A stretch of 26,421 nt of DNA, from NCBI GenBank assembly GCA_049324235.1, contig JBMOLJ010000126.1:1-26421 (forward strand). Direction: 5' to 3'. The notes under the pieces are model-generated. The model was given only the letters and a program-made list of their open reading frames with translations. It had not been told where the DNA came from and searched no databases. Positions 1 through 8,152 of the stretch are shown in pieces (the stretch's first letter is position 1; each line of letters opens with the position of its first letter). This DNA is from UBA1431 sp049324235. GTDB lineage: Bacteria; Bacillota; Clostridia; Christensenellales; UBA1431. The translations under genes and the position numbers were made by a program.

Positions 1-1
1 C

Positions 2-445
2 GAAGCCCGCGCGCAGTTCTTCGGCATCACAGAAGAGAGCACCAGGGACGATATGCTCAGGGCCGTTTATGAAGGCGTCGGCCTCGCGATGCGCGACTGC
101 TACGATTCCATCCCCGGCGAAACCACGAACGTTTCGGTATCCGGCGGCGGAGCCAAGAGCAACGAGTGGTGCCAGATGCTTGCAGACATAACGGGCAAGA
201 TCATGCGCGTTCCTGCCGGAACCGAATTCGGCGCCAAGGGCGTTGCGCTCTTTGCCGGTGTTGCCGTGGGCGAGTTCTCCAGCATCGGCGACGCTGTGAA
301 GAAGTGCGTCAAGATCGAGCGCGAGTTCTTCCCGAATATGGACAACAAGAAGAAGTACGACGGACTGTTCAAGGTATACCGCAAGCTGAGAGACGACGTG
401 TTTGAGACATGGGATCTTCTGGCCGACGCCAGGAAGGCGCTTTAA
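2..445 (+). CDS. FGGY-family carbohydrate kinase, C-terminal part (5' end outside window)
   Basis: An open frame runs from the window edge (first full codon at 2) to a TAA at 443-445, about 147 residues. It matches the C-terminal ATPase lobe of FGGY sugar kinases, the family of xylulokinase and related pentulose or polyol kinases. An ARAQFFGI segment is followed by a VSGGGAKSNEWCQMLADITG segment, the conserved adenosine-binding signature, and then by EFGAKGVALFAGVAVGEF. The family phosphorylates a sugar or polyol with ATP in the cytoplasm; the specificity loops lie in the missing N-terminal part, so the substrate cannot be named. An in-frame ATG at 53 is internal, because family homology continues upstream of it. 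A terminator follows at 612-668, so this is probably the last gene of its transcript. Two sugar-type dehydrogenases lie downstream on the same strand. Confidence 0.88.
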   Translation, partial: EARAQFFGITEESTRDDMLRAVYEGVGLAMRDCYDSIPGETTNVSVSGGGAKSNEWCQMLADITGKIMRVPAGTEFGAKGVALFAGVAVGEFSSIGDAVKKCVKIEREFFPNMDNKKKYDGLFKVYRKLRDDVFETWDLLADARKAL

Positions 446-611
446 TTTCAATAAATTTCCTGCAACCCTCAGGCAGCTTTTGGAAACGGCGGGAAAACCG
501 GCATCGCATATTACAAGCCGGCATATGCGCAGAAATAACGGACAATTTTAAGCACAGGGCCGTACACTTCCGCTGGCAAACCGGTATTGGCGGGAAACAG
601 GAACTTTTAGC

Positions 612-668
612 AAAGGAAGGTGAGATGGCCGCATGCAACGCATGTCGCATGCGGCCCCTTCCTTTTTA
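612..668 (+). terminator. Intrinsic terminator after the sugar kinase
   Basis: A perfect 10-bp inverted repeat, GGCCGCATGC (627-636) and GCATGCGGCC (647-656), is extended outside a 6-nt bulge by AAGGAAGG (613-620) pairing with CCTTCCTT (657-664). It runs into a short T tract at 663-667. This is a strong Rho-independent terminator geometry on the plus strand. Confidence 0.8.
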
Positions 669-728
669 ACAGGCCGGTACGGGGCCGTATTCCCTGAAAT
701 ATGCAATCCATACAATTTTTTGTTTCAT

Positions 729-734
729 TATAAT
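729..734 (+). promoter_or_regulatory. Possible -10 box for the SDR pair
   Basis: A perfect TATAAT lies 24 bp before the first SDR start codon. The hexamer 17 bp upstream (706-711, ATCCAT) is a poor -35, so this is only a candidate. A promoter is expected here because a terminator separates the SDR genes from the kinase. Confidence 0.35.
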
Positions 735-757
735 ATGTTGCTGAAAGGAGTAAAAAA

Positions 758-1558
758 ATGAATCAGGAAAGAAAAGTCGCCGTTGTAACCGGAGGCGCAA
801 CCACCCTGGGCAGGGAAATCGCGCTGCGGCTATCCGCCGACGGTTTCGCTGTGTGTATTTTGGACAGCGATGCTGAAAAGGGCAATGACGCCGTGAAAGC
901 CGTGGATGAAGTCACGAAGGGAGTTTTTGTGCAATACGACCCGGCCCGGCACCAGGATGCAGCGGGGGCAATGGAGATGGCATACAAAGCTTTCGGACGC
1001 ATAGACGCGCTTGTAAACGCCGCGGAGGTTCCAGGGAAGTGCCCGGCTGAAGAAGTCACGTCCGAGGCATTTGACCACGTGATGAACGTGAATGTAAAAG
1101 GCGCCCTTTTTGCGGCAATCGCTGCCGCTGCTTACATGAAGAAGAACGAAAACGGCGGGTGTATCGTCAACATTTCATCCATACAGGGACGCATCGCAAT
1201 CGGCGAGCATGTACTCTACAGCGCGTCCAAAGGCGCGGTCATCGCAATGACGCGCGAATTGGCCGTAGACCTTTCCCCCTACAACATCAAGTGCAACTCG
1301 CTGGCGATCTGGGCCGTGGACACGCCTGAAGCGGCCGAGCTTGACGATCCCGAAATGCGCCAGCAGGTCCTTGACACCATGCTTCTGGACCGCCTGATAA
1401 AACCCGGGGACGTAAGCGAAGTGGTTTCCTTCCTGGTTTCGCAGGATTCCTACTGCATCAACGGCTTCGACTTGGCGCTTGACGCAGGCATGACCACGTT
1501 CAGGATCAGGCCGGAGTTCTCGTACTTCGACGAAAAAGGGAAGAACTATTACAACTAA
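758..1558 (+). CDS. Short-chain dehydrogenase/reductase (SDR), first of an adjacent pair
   Basis: This 266-residue classical-size SDR is a cytoplasmic NAD(P)-dependent oxidoreductase. The N-terminal nucleotide-binding motif is TGGATTLG (residues 11-18); the middle glycine of the usual TGxxxGxG is a threonine. The motif normally NNAG reads NAAE. The catalytic residues are present: Asn in MNVNVKG, Ser141 in NISSIQG, Tyr154 and Lys158 in YSASK. The start is fixed by AAGGAG at 745-750, 7 nt before the ATG. The C-terminus carries a short tail after DAGMTTFRIRP; the paralogue downstream has the matching segment GVLSFRFKP. The gap to the next gene is 34 bp, so the two are probably cotranscribed. The substrate is unknown; the upstream sugar kinase makes a polyol or sugar plausible. 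Asp in IDVN-like position (ILDSD) after the second strand hints at NAD preference, which is an inference. Confidence 0.85.
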   Translation: MNQERKVAVVTGGATTLGREIALRLSADGFAVCILDSDAEKGNDAVKAVDEVTKGVFVQYDPARHQDAAGAMEMAYKAFGRIDALVNAAEVPGKCPAEEVTSEAFDHVMNVNVKGALFAAIAAAAYMKKNENGGCIVNISSIQGRIAIGEHVLYSASKGAVIAMTRELAVDLSPYNIKCNSLAIWAVDTPEAAELDDPEMRQQVLDTMLLDRLIKPGDVSEVVSFLVSQDSYCINGFDLALDAGMTTFRIRPEFSYFDEKGKNYYN

Positions 1559-1592
1559 ATCCGATTCTATAAAGAAGGGAAGGGACTAATCC

Positions 1593-2372
1593 ATGCAGAA
1601 CGATAAAAAAGTTGTCGTCATTGCCGGCGGTGCAAGCGGGATCGGCCGTACGACCGGATTTGAGCTGGCAAACCGCGGCTACCGTGTTGCCTGCATAGAT
1701 GTAAACGTGGAAGCCGGAAACCAGACGGTTGCCGAACTCAATGAAATAACCGAAGCGGCTTTTTTCCAGTGCGACCTGTCCAAAATGGACATGATCAAGG
1801 AAACCGTCGATAAGATTGCCGCGCATTTCGGGCGCATTGACGCGCTCCTGTGCGCGGCGGCCATCACCAAGCATATCCGCGTTATGGACATAACGGAAGC
1901 CAACTGGGATCTCTACCTGACGCTCGATTTGAAGGCGCAGTTTTTTGTTTCGCAGGCCTGTGCCGGGCATATGGTCAAAGCGGGCGGCGGACGCATCGTC
2001 CATTTTTCTTCCATGCTGGGCACGATCGGCGACGGAAAGCATATCCTGTACGGGGCGGCCAAGGCGGCACTGCATTCGATGACCCGCGAGCTGGCCATCG
2101 ATTTCTGGAAGGACAACATACAGGTCACCGCCATTGCGCCTGCGTATGTGCTCACGCCATTGGTGGCACGCCATCTGGATGAGCCGGGGTGGAAGGAAAA
2201 ACAGCTCAACGCGCAGCTCAACACCAGGATGCTGTATCCCGAGGATATCGCAAAGACCATCGCTTTTTTGGTCACCTGCAAAACGCCCGCCCTAAACGGT
2301 ACCGTGATCCATACTGACGCGGGCGTGCTGAGCTTCAGGTTCAAGCCGAAGAAGATGCAGATTGAAAAATAA
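1593..2372 (+). CDS. Short-chain dehydrogenase/reductase (SDR), second of the pair
   Basis: This 259-residue SDR is clearly paralogous to the gene before it; similar blocks run along the whole length. Its cofactor motif is the standard AGGASGIG (residues 11-18), and CIDVN with an acidic residue after strand two suggests NAD(H). The catalytic Ser140 (HFSSMLG), Tyr153 and Lys157 (YGAAK) are present. The NNAG position reads CAAA. The ATG at 1593 has an AAGGGA-type binding site upstream (about 1575-1586). It lies 34 bp after its partner and is followed by a hairpin terminator at 2480-2526. Reaction: reversible oxidation of an alcohol or reduction of a ketone. Two similar dehydrogenases side by side may act on successive or alternative sugar-derived substrates, or form a hetero-oligomer, but the sequence does not decide this. 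Confidence 0.85.
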   Translation: MQNDKKVVVIAGGASGIGRTTGFELANRGYRVACIDVNVEAGNQTVAELNEITEAAFFQCDLSKMDMIKETVDKIAAHFGRIDALLCAAAITKHIRVMDITEANWDLYLTLDLKAQFFVSQACAGHMVKAGGGRIVHFSSMLGTIGDGKHILYGAAKAALHSMTRELAIDFWKDNIQVTAIAPAYVLTPLVARHLDEPGWKEKQLNAQLNTRMLYPEDIAKTIAFLVTCKTPALNGTVIHTDAGVLSFRFKPKKMQIEK

Positions 2373-2479
2373 GCAAAACGTAATCCCGCAATGCCCGCTC
2401 GCGGCCCTTGTTTATCCATTTTGGTATTTCCTCCATTGTATTATTGGAAAACCGGCAAAACGCGTGCGGGTATCATCGC

Positions 2480-2526
2480 AAAACCGGCAGGCCCATTTGC
2501 ACTCCTTCGGACCTGCCGGTTTTATA
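2480..2526. terminator. Bidirectional hairpin terminator between convergent genes
   Basis: AAACCGGCAGG (2481-2491) pairs with CCTGCCGGTTT (2512-2522) around a 20-nt loop. The arms end in A on one side and T on the other, so it can stop the SDR transcript on the plus strand and the radical SAM transcript on the minus strand. The T tract is short in both directions. Confidence 0.65.
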
Positions 2527-2580
2527 TTTAATATACGTTGTATCGTTCCCGTTATATTCCATTAATAAATATAGACGTTT

Positions 2581-3675
2581 TCACGTTAAATCCATGTCAA
2601 GCCAGGTCTGATCCTCTTTGAGCCGGGCGGTAAAGATTTTGCCGTTGTCGGCCTCGTATTTTGCCTGATGGAATTTAAAGATCGTGTCCTTTTCATTCAG
2701 TTTTCCCACAATCTCAATTTTCCCGCGTTCATGGGACATGGCATACCTGAATCTTTTGCCGTAGCCGTTGCACTGGGTTTTTGCTTTTTCAATAATCTCG
2801 TAGCCCCTTAAAAGCGGTACCTGAAACGAGGTCTTTACATGGCTCACCGGCCTGCACTGAAAGATGTAATAGGGGATGATGCCTACCTTCGTCAGGCTGT
2901 TCATCAAGGCGGCAATCGTATCCGGGTCGTCGTTTACCCGGTTCAGGAGCACCGCCTGGTTGCTGATGATTATCCCGCAGTCAAGCAGGCTGCGGATCGA
3001 TGCAAGCGATTCGGGGGTGACCTCTTTGGGATGATTGAACTGTGTGGAAATATAAATCTTGATCTTCGATGCATAGGATTTGAGGATATCCAGCAATTCG
3101 GCGTCCTGCGTGATAAGCGCGGGATATGTTACAGGGATGCGTGTTCCTATGCGTATGAAATCAAGATGGCCAATCTGTGATAGCTGCTCAATATAGAAGC
3201 GTATTATCCTGTTGCTGTTGAGCAGGGCGTCGCCGCCGGAGATCAATACGTTATTGATCTGCTTATGTTCCTTTATATAGTTGAGCATCGGTTCAAAATT
3301 CTTGATGATCTCGTCGTCTGAAAGACCCACCATGCGTTTTCTGAAACAGTGGCGGCAATACATTGCGCATTGGTTCGTAGAGAGGATGAGCACTGTCTGG
3401 GGATACTTATGCTGCAGCCCTTCCATAACCGTATTGCTTATTTCACCGCTTGTATCCCATAAGCCATCCGATTCATATTCTTCAAGGGATGGAACGCACA
3501 TTCTCCTGATCGGGTCATTGCTGTCAGCCGGATCGATCAACGACAGATAATATCTGGGGATCGATATGGGAAACCTTTTTGCCAATTCTTCCAATTTACA
3601 TACCGTATCAGGATCCATTGGAATATATTCGGACAGTTCCCTGATTGTCTTTACATTGCCGTCAAGCCTATTCAT
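2581..3675 (-). CDS. KamA-family radical SAM protein, not a lysine 2,3-aminomutase by its active site
   Basis: This 364-residue protein has the radical SAM cluster motif as CAMYCRHC (Cys103, Cys107, Cys110), followed by FRKRMVG and an ISGGDALL segment, all typical of the lysine 2,3-aminomutase (KamA) family. These enzymes use SAM, a 4Fe-4S cluster and PLP to move an amino group between neighbouring carbons. A gap-free comparison with remembered Clostridium subterminale KamA puts Lys319 (in RGKIEIVG) at the PLP lysine Lys337. The two aspartates that hold the substrate's epsilon-amino group, Asp293 and Asp330, become Arg275 (QCRPV) and Ala312. Lysine is therefore unlikely as substrate. The protein is shorter than KamA (about 416 residues), mainly at the termini. 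The start is set by AAGGAGG six nt before the ATG. The gene stands alone, convergent with the SDR pair. EpmB-like or other aminomutase roles are possible; no EF-P gene is in view. Confidence 0.85.
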   Translation of the reverse strand: MNRLDGNVKTIRELSEYIPMDPDTVCKLEELAKRFPISIPRYYLSLIDPADSNDPIRRMCVPSLEEYESDGLWDTSGEISNTVMEGLQHKYPQTVLILSTNQCAMYCRHCFRKRMVGLSDDEIIKNFEPMLNYIKEHKQINNVLISGGDALLNSNRIIRFYIEQLSQIGHLDFIRIGTRIPVTYPALITQDAELLDILKSYASKIKIYISTQFNHPKEVTPESLASIRSLLDCGIIISNQAVLLNRVNDDPDTIAALMNSLTKVGIIPYYIFQCRPVSHVKTSFQVPLLRGYEIIEKAKTQCNGYGKRFRYAMSHERGKIEIVGKLNEKDTIFKFHQAKYEADNGKIFTARLKEDQTWLDMDLT

Positions 3676-4483
3676 AATGATCCTCCTTCCTTTCTATACA
3701 TGCTTACACTATACGATACGACGGACGGATGCTATCATTGAGCACAGCGTGCGGTGTGTTCCCCCGTTGGAACCTGCAATATGGGCTTGTCCAATCCCGA
3801 TGGTGCGCCAGGCAATCCTGAAACCGCCATCAAACCCAAGGTGCGGGAAATATGTGAATCTTAATACACTTTGGAACATCAGTATGTAAAGAATACAACT
3901 TTCAGAATGCATCGGCCTAAAAAGTCGTTCATATATCAAAGAGTATCCTGTATTGGAGTAGGCCCTCAAACTAATGAAAGAATACGTTTCACCTTCTTTT
4001 TTACTATTGTTTCGGTATCCTATTATATAACACGTTTGCACCTGACGCAAAGTATTTCGAATTCTTATTACAATATTTGGAAAAAATTGCTCCATTATTA
4101 GAACAATAGAAAAATTCAAAGCGAAAAATGTTTAGTGGTGCCGGTTTGCGTTGATTATACGTTCAAGCTGCCTGCGCAAAAGGTTAAGGATTGCTAAAGG
4201 TGCGCCGAGGCAACAGGCATCTGTTTACATACATAACATTTAAAAGTTGGATAAGGACGCCGAAGTTTCTTTTTGCAGCATGGTTCAGTTTTTGGGCATT
4301 TAAATTGCCCGCTTTTTAAACAAATTTTAGAAGAATCAGGGAAAACGGTCGACTATTCATATGAACTAATGGAATCCGCCTTAATGCTGAGCAAAAGGGG
4401 GAATGCAGCGGTCTAAAGACGATTTTTTCATGCCGGGCGGGAAAAGCGATGCATCATGAGGAAGGGGCTGAAGGATTAGTGAT
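3676..4483. other. Long intergenic region upstream of the chemotaxis operon
   Basis: About 0.8 kb without a gene I can support. It is more AT-rich than its surroundings from about 3880 to 4130. Short frames on both strands lack ribosome binding sites and recognisable motifs. A potential folded leader lies at 4169-4219: TGCCTG pairs with CAGGCA, and inside it GCGCA (4174-4178) can pair with TGCGC (4201-4205). A weak hairpin followed by five T residues lies at 4294-4317. The promoter of the chemotaxis operon should be in this region, but I cannot place it with confidence. Confidence 0.5.
4294..4317 (+). terminator. Weak hairpin plus T tract in the chemotaxis leader
   Basis: GGGCA (4294-4298) pairs with TGCCC (4306-4310) around an AT-rich loop, followed by GC and TTTTT (4313-4317). 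With only five pairs it is a weak terminator or attenuator. It lies upstream of fliY, so it could be part of a regulated leader. Confidence 0.3.
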
Positions 4484-5596
4484 ATGAATAAGGATAAGCA
4501 AGTGCTGGAGAATGATGAAATGCTTTTAGATAGTTTGGAAATCGATACTATAGGTGAAATATTAAATATCAGCATGGGCGCTGCCGCGACGGCTATCTCA
4601 ACGATGCTTGACAGGCAGGTAAGCATTACCACGCCAACGGTGGAATGCATAAAAACGGATGATTTTGATTTTCAGGAGCTGGAGCCTGCCGACGGGGTTG
4701 AAATCGAGTATATTGAAGGCCTGCACGGATCAAATTACCTGATCATGAAAAGAAAAGACGTGCGGACGATCGTAGAATTACTGATGGGGGAAGGCCTATC
4801 CGAGAGTGAAGAGGAGCTCGATGAACTGCACGTAAGCGCATTGAGCGAGATCATGAATCAGATGATGGGTTCCTCGAGTACGGCGCTTGCCGAGTTTTTC
4901 GGGAAAAGCATCAATATCTCCACGCCAAGGCGCTTTGATGCCGAAAAGGTGCGCGAGAAAATCACGCTGCCCGGGTATGGCGGGTACATCGTCAGGGTAA
5001 GCTTCATTTTCAAGGTCGAGGGCTTGATTGACAGTGCATTCTGCACCGTTTTGCCGGTCAGTTTTACAAAGGAACTTGTAAGAAGCGCGATGGACATGGG
5101 TAGCGAAGATGGAGCCATGCCGGAACCGGAAACGGAACCCGGCAATCTGCAGGAAGATTACGCGGACGGGGAAGACACGGAAGAGGAATACGAGGAATAT
5201 GAAGACGGCTATGAGGAAGAACCGGAATACCTGGCCGCCCGCGAACATCATAACAGGATCGTTCAGAAGATGAACGTACAGCCGTTTAAGCTGTTAAGCT
5301 TTGATAATAACGACGGTAGCATTGACAACAACAGGGAACTGTCGAACTTAGGCCTTATCATGGATGTTCCCCTTCAGATAACCGTAGAGATAGGCCGGGC
5401 GAAGAAGCTGATAAAGGAAATACTTGAACTCGAACAGGGATCTGTCGTTGAGATGGACAAGCAGGCGGGAGACTCAGTGGACGTCATCGTGAACGGCAGG
5501 CTGATGGCCCGGGGTGACGTTGTGGTCATTGACGATAACTTTGGCGTCCGCATTACCGAGATTGTCTCAACAAAAGAAATCTTCAAGTTCTTATAA
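4484..5596 (+). CDS. fliY: FliY-type CheY-P phosphatase/motor switch protein (CheC + FliN domains)
   Basis: This 370-residue cytoplasmic protein combines a CheC-like phosphatase domain with a C-terminal FliN (SpoA) domain, the architecture of Gram-positive FliY. The domain holds two phosphatase half-sites with the E-x2-N pattern: Glu25/Asn28 in DTIGEILNISMG, and Glu122/Asn125 in SEIMNQMMG. Both look intact. Residues 1-18 (with NDEMLLDSLE) resemble the short acidic-hydrophobic N-terminal peptide that FliM and FliY use to bind CheY-P. Residues about 205-250 are a very acidic Asp/Glu/Tyr-rich linker. The SpoA domain covers about 288-370 (LGLIMDVPLQITVEIGRAKK to the end). Role: docking at the motor switch and removal of phosphate from CheY-P. 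A stop codon at 4469-4471 just upstream fixes the start, with AAGGA at 4471-4475. It heads the chemotaxis operon, without neighbouring fliM or other flagellar genes. Confidence 0.88.
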   Translation: MNKDKQVLENDEMLLDSLEIDTIGEILNISMGAAATAISTMLDRQVSITTPTVECIKTDDFDFQELEPADGVEIEYIEGLHGSNYLIMKRKDVRTIVELLMGEGLSESEEELDELHVSALSEIMNQMMGSSSTALAEFFGKSINISTPRRFDAEKVREKITLPGYGGYIVRVSFIFKVEGLIDSAFCTVLPVSFTKELVRSAMDMGSEDGAMPEPETEPGNLQEDYADGEDTEEEYEEYEDGYEEEPEYLAAREHHNRIVQKMNVQPFKLLSFDNNDGSIDNNRELSNLGLIMDVPLQITVEIGRAKKLIKEILELEQGSVVEMDKQAGDSVDVIVNGRLMARGDVVVIDDNFGVRITEIVSTKEIFKFL

Positions 5597-5652
5597 CAAA
5601 AATACTGCCTGGTTTTGTTGCTTGAAATGTTTTTATAAGGAGCGTGTTAGTT

Positions 5653-6015
5653 TTGAAAAAAGTCTTGATTGTGGATGATGCGGCTTTTATGCGGTTAGCC
5701 ATAAGGAGAGTGCTTGAAAAAAATGAATTTGAAGTGGTGGGCGAAGCGCCGAACGGCGAGGTCAGCATCGGGAAATATGTTGAATGCAAGCCGGACATAG
5801 TAACCATGGACATCACGATGCCGGATATGTCAGGCATAGAAGCGCTCAAAAAGATCCGCGAGATTGATCCCGACGCCAAGGTCGTGATGGTTTCCGCAAT
5901 GGGTCAGGAATCCATGGTGAAAGAGGCTATTTTAAACGGTGCCAAATCGTTTATTGTCAAACCGTTTAAGGAAGATCACATCGTTCAGATGCTCAAGAAA
6001 ATCGCGGGGAATTGA
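5653..6015 (+). CDS. cheY: Chemotaxis response regulator CheY
   Basis: This 120-residue single receiver domain shows the acidic pair Asp8/Asp9 (VLIVDDA), the phosphoacceptor Asp53 (VTMDITMPDMSG), the switch Ser81 (VMVSAMG) and Lys103 (VKPF). There is no output domain. I chose the TTG at 5653 rather than the GTG at 5644. The strong site AAGGAG (5637-5642) is 10 nt from the TTG but only 1 nt from the GTG, and the resulting N-terminus MKKVLIVDD is the usual one. CheY accepts phosphate from CheA and binds the motor switch to change rotation. It lies between fliY, its likely phosphatase, and cheA, 25 bp upstream of the latter. Confidence 0.93.
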   Translation: MKKVLIVDDAAFMRLAIRRVLEKNEFEVVGEAPNGEVSIGKYVECKPDIVTMDITMPDMSGIEALKKIREIDPDAKVVMVSAMGQESMVKEAILNGAKSFIVKPFKEDHIVQMLKKIAGN

Positions 6016-6040
6016 GAAGCGGCGAAAGAGGAGGTTTTCC

Positions 6041-8098
6041 ATGTCAGGGTACAGCACAAACGAGCCGATGCTGGAGATGTTCATATTTGAGACATCCCAG
6101 AATACCGAGCAGCTCGAGAAGATCATTCTGAGCGGGGAAAAAACAAGCGGCTTTACAAAAGACGAAATCGACGAGATTTTCCGTATCATGCATACGATTA
6201 AGGGATCATCCGCCATGATGTCCTATGCCGGCATATCATCTTTGTCGCATAAGATAGAGGATCTGTTTTTTTACATAAGGGAAAATCCAGATACGGAATA
6301 TGATTGCTCGCTGGTCTCCGATCTGATCCTGGAAAGTATTGATTTCATAAACTCTGAACTGGAGAAAATAAAGGACGGCACATATGACGAAACAGACGTC
6401 ACGTTGCTTGTTGATAAAATCGCCAGCGCGCTCGAAGCCGTCAGATCGGGCGGGACCGGCATGACGGACGATATGGAAGACACAGGCGATGCCGGCGTGA
6501 GCGGAATGGAAGAGGCCGTGATATCGGACGCCGCAAACCTGTTCAAGGTCGTGTTTTATTTCCAGGACGGCTGCGACATGGAGAATATACGCGCGTTCAA
6601 TCTTGTATTCCTGCTCAAAAAGCATGCAGCCGGCATACGCCATTTTCCCGAAGACATCGAAGAGAATGAAGCGAGCAGCGGCGTCATCAGGGAAAACGGC
6701 TTCATCATCTTCTTCAAGACCGATTTAAGCGTTGACGAAGTAAACGGTTTTTTTGCGCAGGAAGTGTTTGTAAAGGATTTTGTCCTCACCCAGTTCGAAA
6801 CCGAAGGCGACTTTGAAAAGGAAATGGCGTCATTATTCGGCCTCCCCGGCGCCGGCGAAAAACCGCCGAAGGAAGAGGCGCAAAAGACAAACGAGGATAC
6901 GAAAACCGCTGCCACTACGCAGCGTGAACAGACGGGGACCGTTCACCAGAGTATCATCAGCGTAAATGTATCCAAGCTCGATTTACTGATGGATATGATC
7001 GGAGAGCTGGTGATTGCGGAATCCATGGTTGTGCATAACCCCGATCTGAACGGACTTGGACTCGAAAATTTCCAGAAGTCCGCCCATCAGCTCCATAAGA
7101 TCACAAGCGAGCTTCAGGACCTGGCGATGTCCATGCGCATGGTGCCGCTCACCAACACGTTCCATAAGATGAACAGAATCGTAAGGGACATGAGCAAGAA
7201 GGTCGGCAAGGATGTCGTACTCGAAATAAACGGTGGGGAGACGGAGGTAGACAAAAACATCATAGACCATATCTCCGATCCGCTCATGCATCTTGTACGC
7301 AACGCGCTGGACCATGGAATCGAATCCCAGGAGGAACGGCTCGAAAAAGGCAAGAGTGCAAAGGGAACCGTTATGCTGGGCGCCAGAAACGAGGGCGGAG
7401 AAATCCAGATTTTTGTACGGGACGACGGAAAAGGACTGAATAAAGAGAAGCTCCTGGAACGCGCCAAAAAAAACGGCCTGCTGACCAAGCCGGAAAGCGA
7501 AATGAGCGAAAAAGAAATCTTCCACCTTATTTTCCATCCGGGATTCTCAACAAACGATACGGTCACCGAGTATTCCGGCAGAGGGGTCGGCATGGACGTT
7601 GTACTCAACAATATCGAGGAGCTTGGCGGCCGCGTTACCGTCGATTCCGTCGAGCATAAAGGCACGCAGTTCACTATCCATTTCCCGATGACGCTGGCCA
7701 TTATCGACGGGATGAACGTACGCGTCGGAAACTGTACCTATACGCTTCCGATTACTGTGATAAAAGAGACGATTAAGCCCGTTGAAAAAGACATCATAAG
7801 AGACCCGCAGAATAATGAGATGATATTGTTCCGCGGCGAATGCTGTCCCATCGTGCGGCTCCATAAGCTCTACGGCGTGGAGGCGGACACGGAAACCATC
7901 AGCGAAGGCGTTATTGTCATGGTGGAAAGCGGCGAGAAAATGGCGGGCGTTTTTGTTGACGAACTCATTGGCGAAAACCAGGTCGTCGTAAAGGCGCTCC
8001 CCAAATATATTAATTCCATTTCAGGCATTGCCGGATGTACGATCCTTGGAGACGGCAGTATCAGCCTGATACTTGATGTGGCCGGATTGGCGGCATAA
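6041..8098 (+). CDS. cheA: Chemotaxis histidine kinase CheA
   Basis: This 685-residue kinase has all the expected parts. The P1 phosphotransfer domain carries His51 in MHTIKGSSAMM. A P2-like CheY/CheB-binding region spans about 162-265, followed by a charged linker. The P3 dimerisation helices start near 306 (SIISVNVSKLDLLMDMIGEL). The P4 ATPase has an N box at HLVRNALDHG (His417, Asn421), G1 at DDGKGL (Asp461) and G2 at GRGVGMDVV (Gly513). The C-terminal P5 CheW-like domain runs from about 555. The start is the ATG at 6041 with AGGAGG at 6029-6034, 6 nt upstream; the longer open frame reaching back into cheY is not used. Signal flow: receptors and CheW control autophosphorylation on His51, and phosphate is passed to CheY and CheB. 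It is cotranscribed with its neighbours. Confidence 0.95.
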   Translation: MSGYSTNEPMLEMFIFETSQNTEQLEKIILSGEKTSGFTKDEIDEIFRIMHTIKGSSAMMSYAGISSLSHKIEDLFFYIRENPDTEYDCSLVSDLILESIDFINSELEKIKDGTYDETDVTLLVDKIASALEAVRSGGTGMTDDMEDTGDAGVSGMEEAVISDAANLFKVVFYFQDGCDMENIRAFNLVFLLKKHAAGIRHFPEDIEENEASSGVIRENGFIIFFKTDLSVDEVNGFFAQEVFVKDFVLTQFETEGDFEKEMASLFGLPGAGEKPPKEEAQKTNEDTKTAATTQREQTGTVHQSIISVNVSKLDLLMDMIGELVIAESMVVHNPDLNGLGLENFQKSAHQLHKITSELQDLAMSMRMVPLTNTFHKMNRIVRDMSKKVGKDVVLEINGGETEVDKNIIDHISDPLMHLVRNALDHGIESQEERLEKGKSAKGTVMLGARNEGGEIQIFVRDDGKGLNKEKLLERAKKNGLLTKPESEMSEKEIFHLIFHPGFSTNDTVTEYSGRGVGMDVVLNNIEELGGRVTVDSVEHKGTQFTIHFPMTLAIIDGMNVRVGNCTYTLPITVIKETIKPVEKDIIRDPQNNEMILFRGECCPIVRLHKLYGVEADTETISEGVIVMVESGEKMAGVFVDELIGENQVVVKALPKYINSISGIAGCTILGDGSISLILDVAGLAA

Positions 8099-8152
8099 AT
8101 GCTATCAGAGTATGTACAGAGCCTTGAAGATTAACGGAGGAGGAATGTTAGC

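Larger units (their letters stand above)
446..757. other. Intergenic region between kinase and SDR pair
   Basis: This 312-bp gap has no convincing coding frame. It contains the intrinsic terminator of the kinase transcript (612-668), a TATAAT box at 729-734 and the ribosome binding site AAGGAG at 745-750 for the next gene. Between 446 and 600 I see only short degenerate AAACCGGYA-like words with no clear function. Confidence 0.6.

Noticed and set aside
474..2500. Scattered AAACCGGYA words on both sides of the SDR pair
   Set aside because: Short, irregularly spaced and partly explained by terminator stems; no sign of a repeat family or attachment site.
3742..3867. Plus-strand open stretch ending in IKPKVREICES, resembling a gene end
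   Set aside because: Only about 40 codons, no start site or family match; too little to call a gene remnant.
3709..4119. 136-codon open frame on the minus strand in the long intergenic region
   Set aside because: No ribosome binding site, no recognisable motif, AT-rich chance-like composition, and other frames of similar length overlap it.
4141..4220. c-di-GMP riboswitch before the chemotaxis operon
   Set aside because: The conserved GCAAACC and GGGACGCAAAGCC-type blocks are absent; only generic pairing remains.
4328..4355. Sigma-28-like promoter, TAGA-N16-GTCGACTA, before fliY
   Set aside because: Only about five of eight -10 positions fit and the spacer is one base long; not enough to call.
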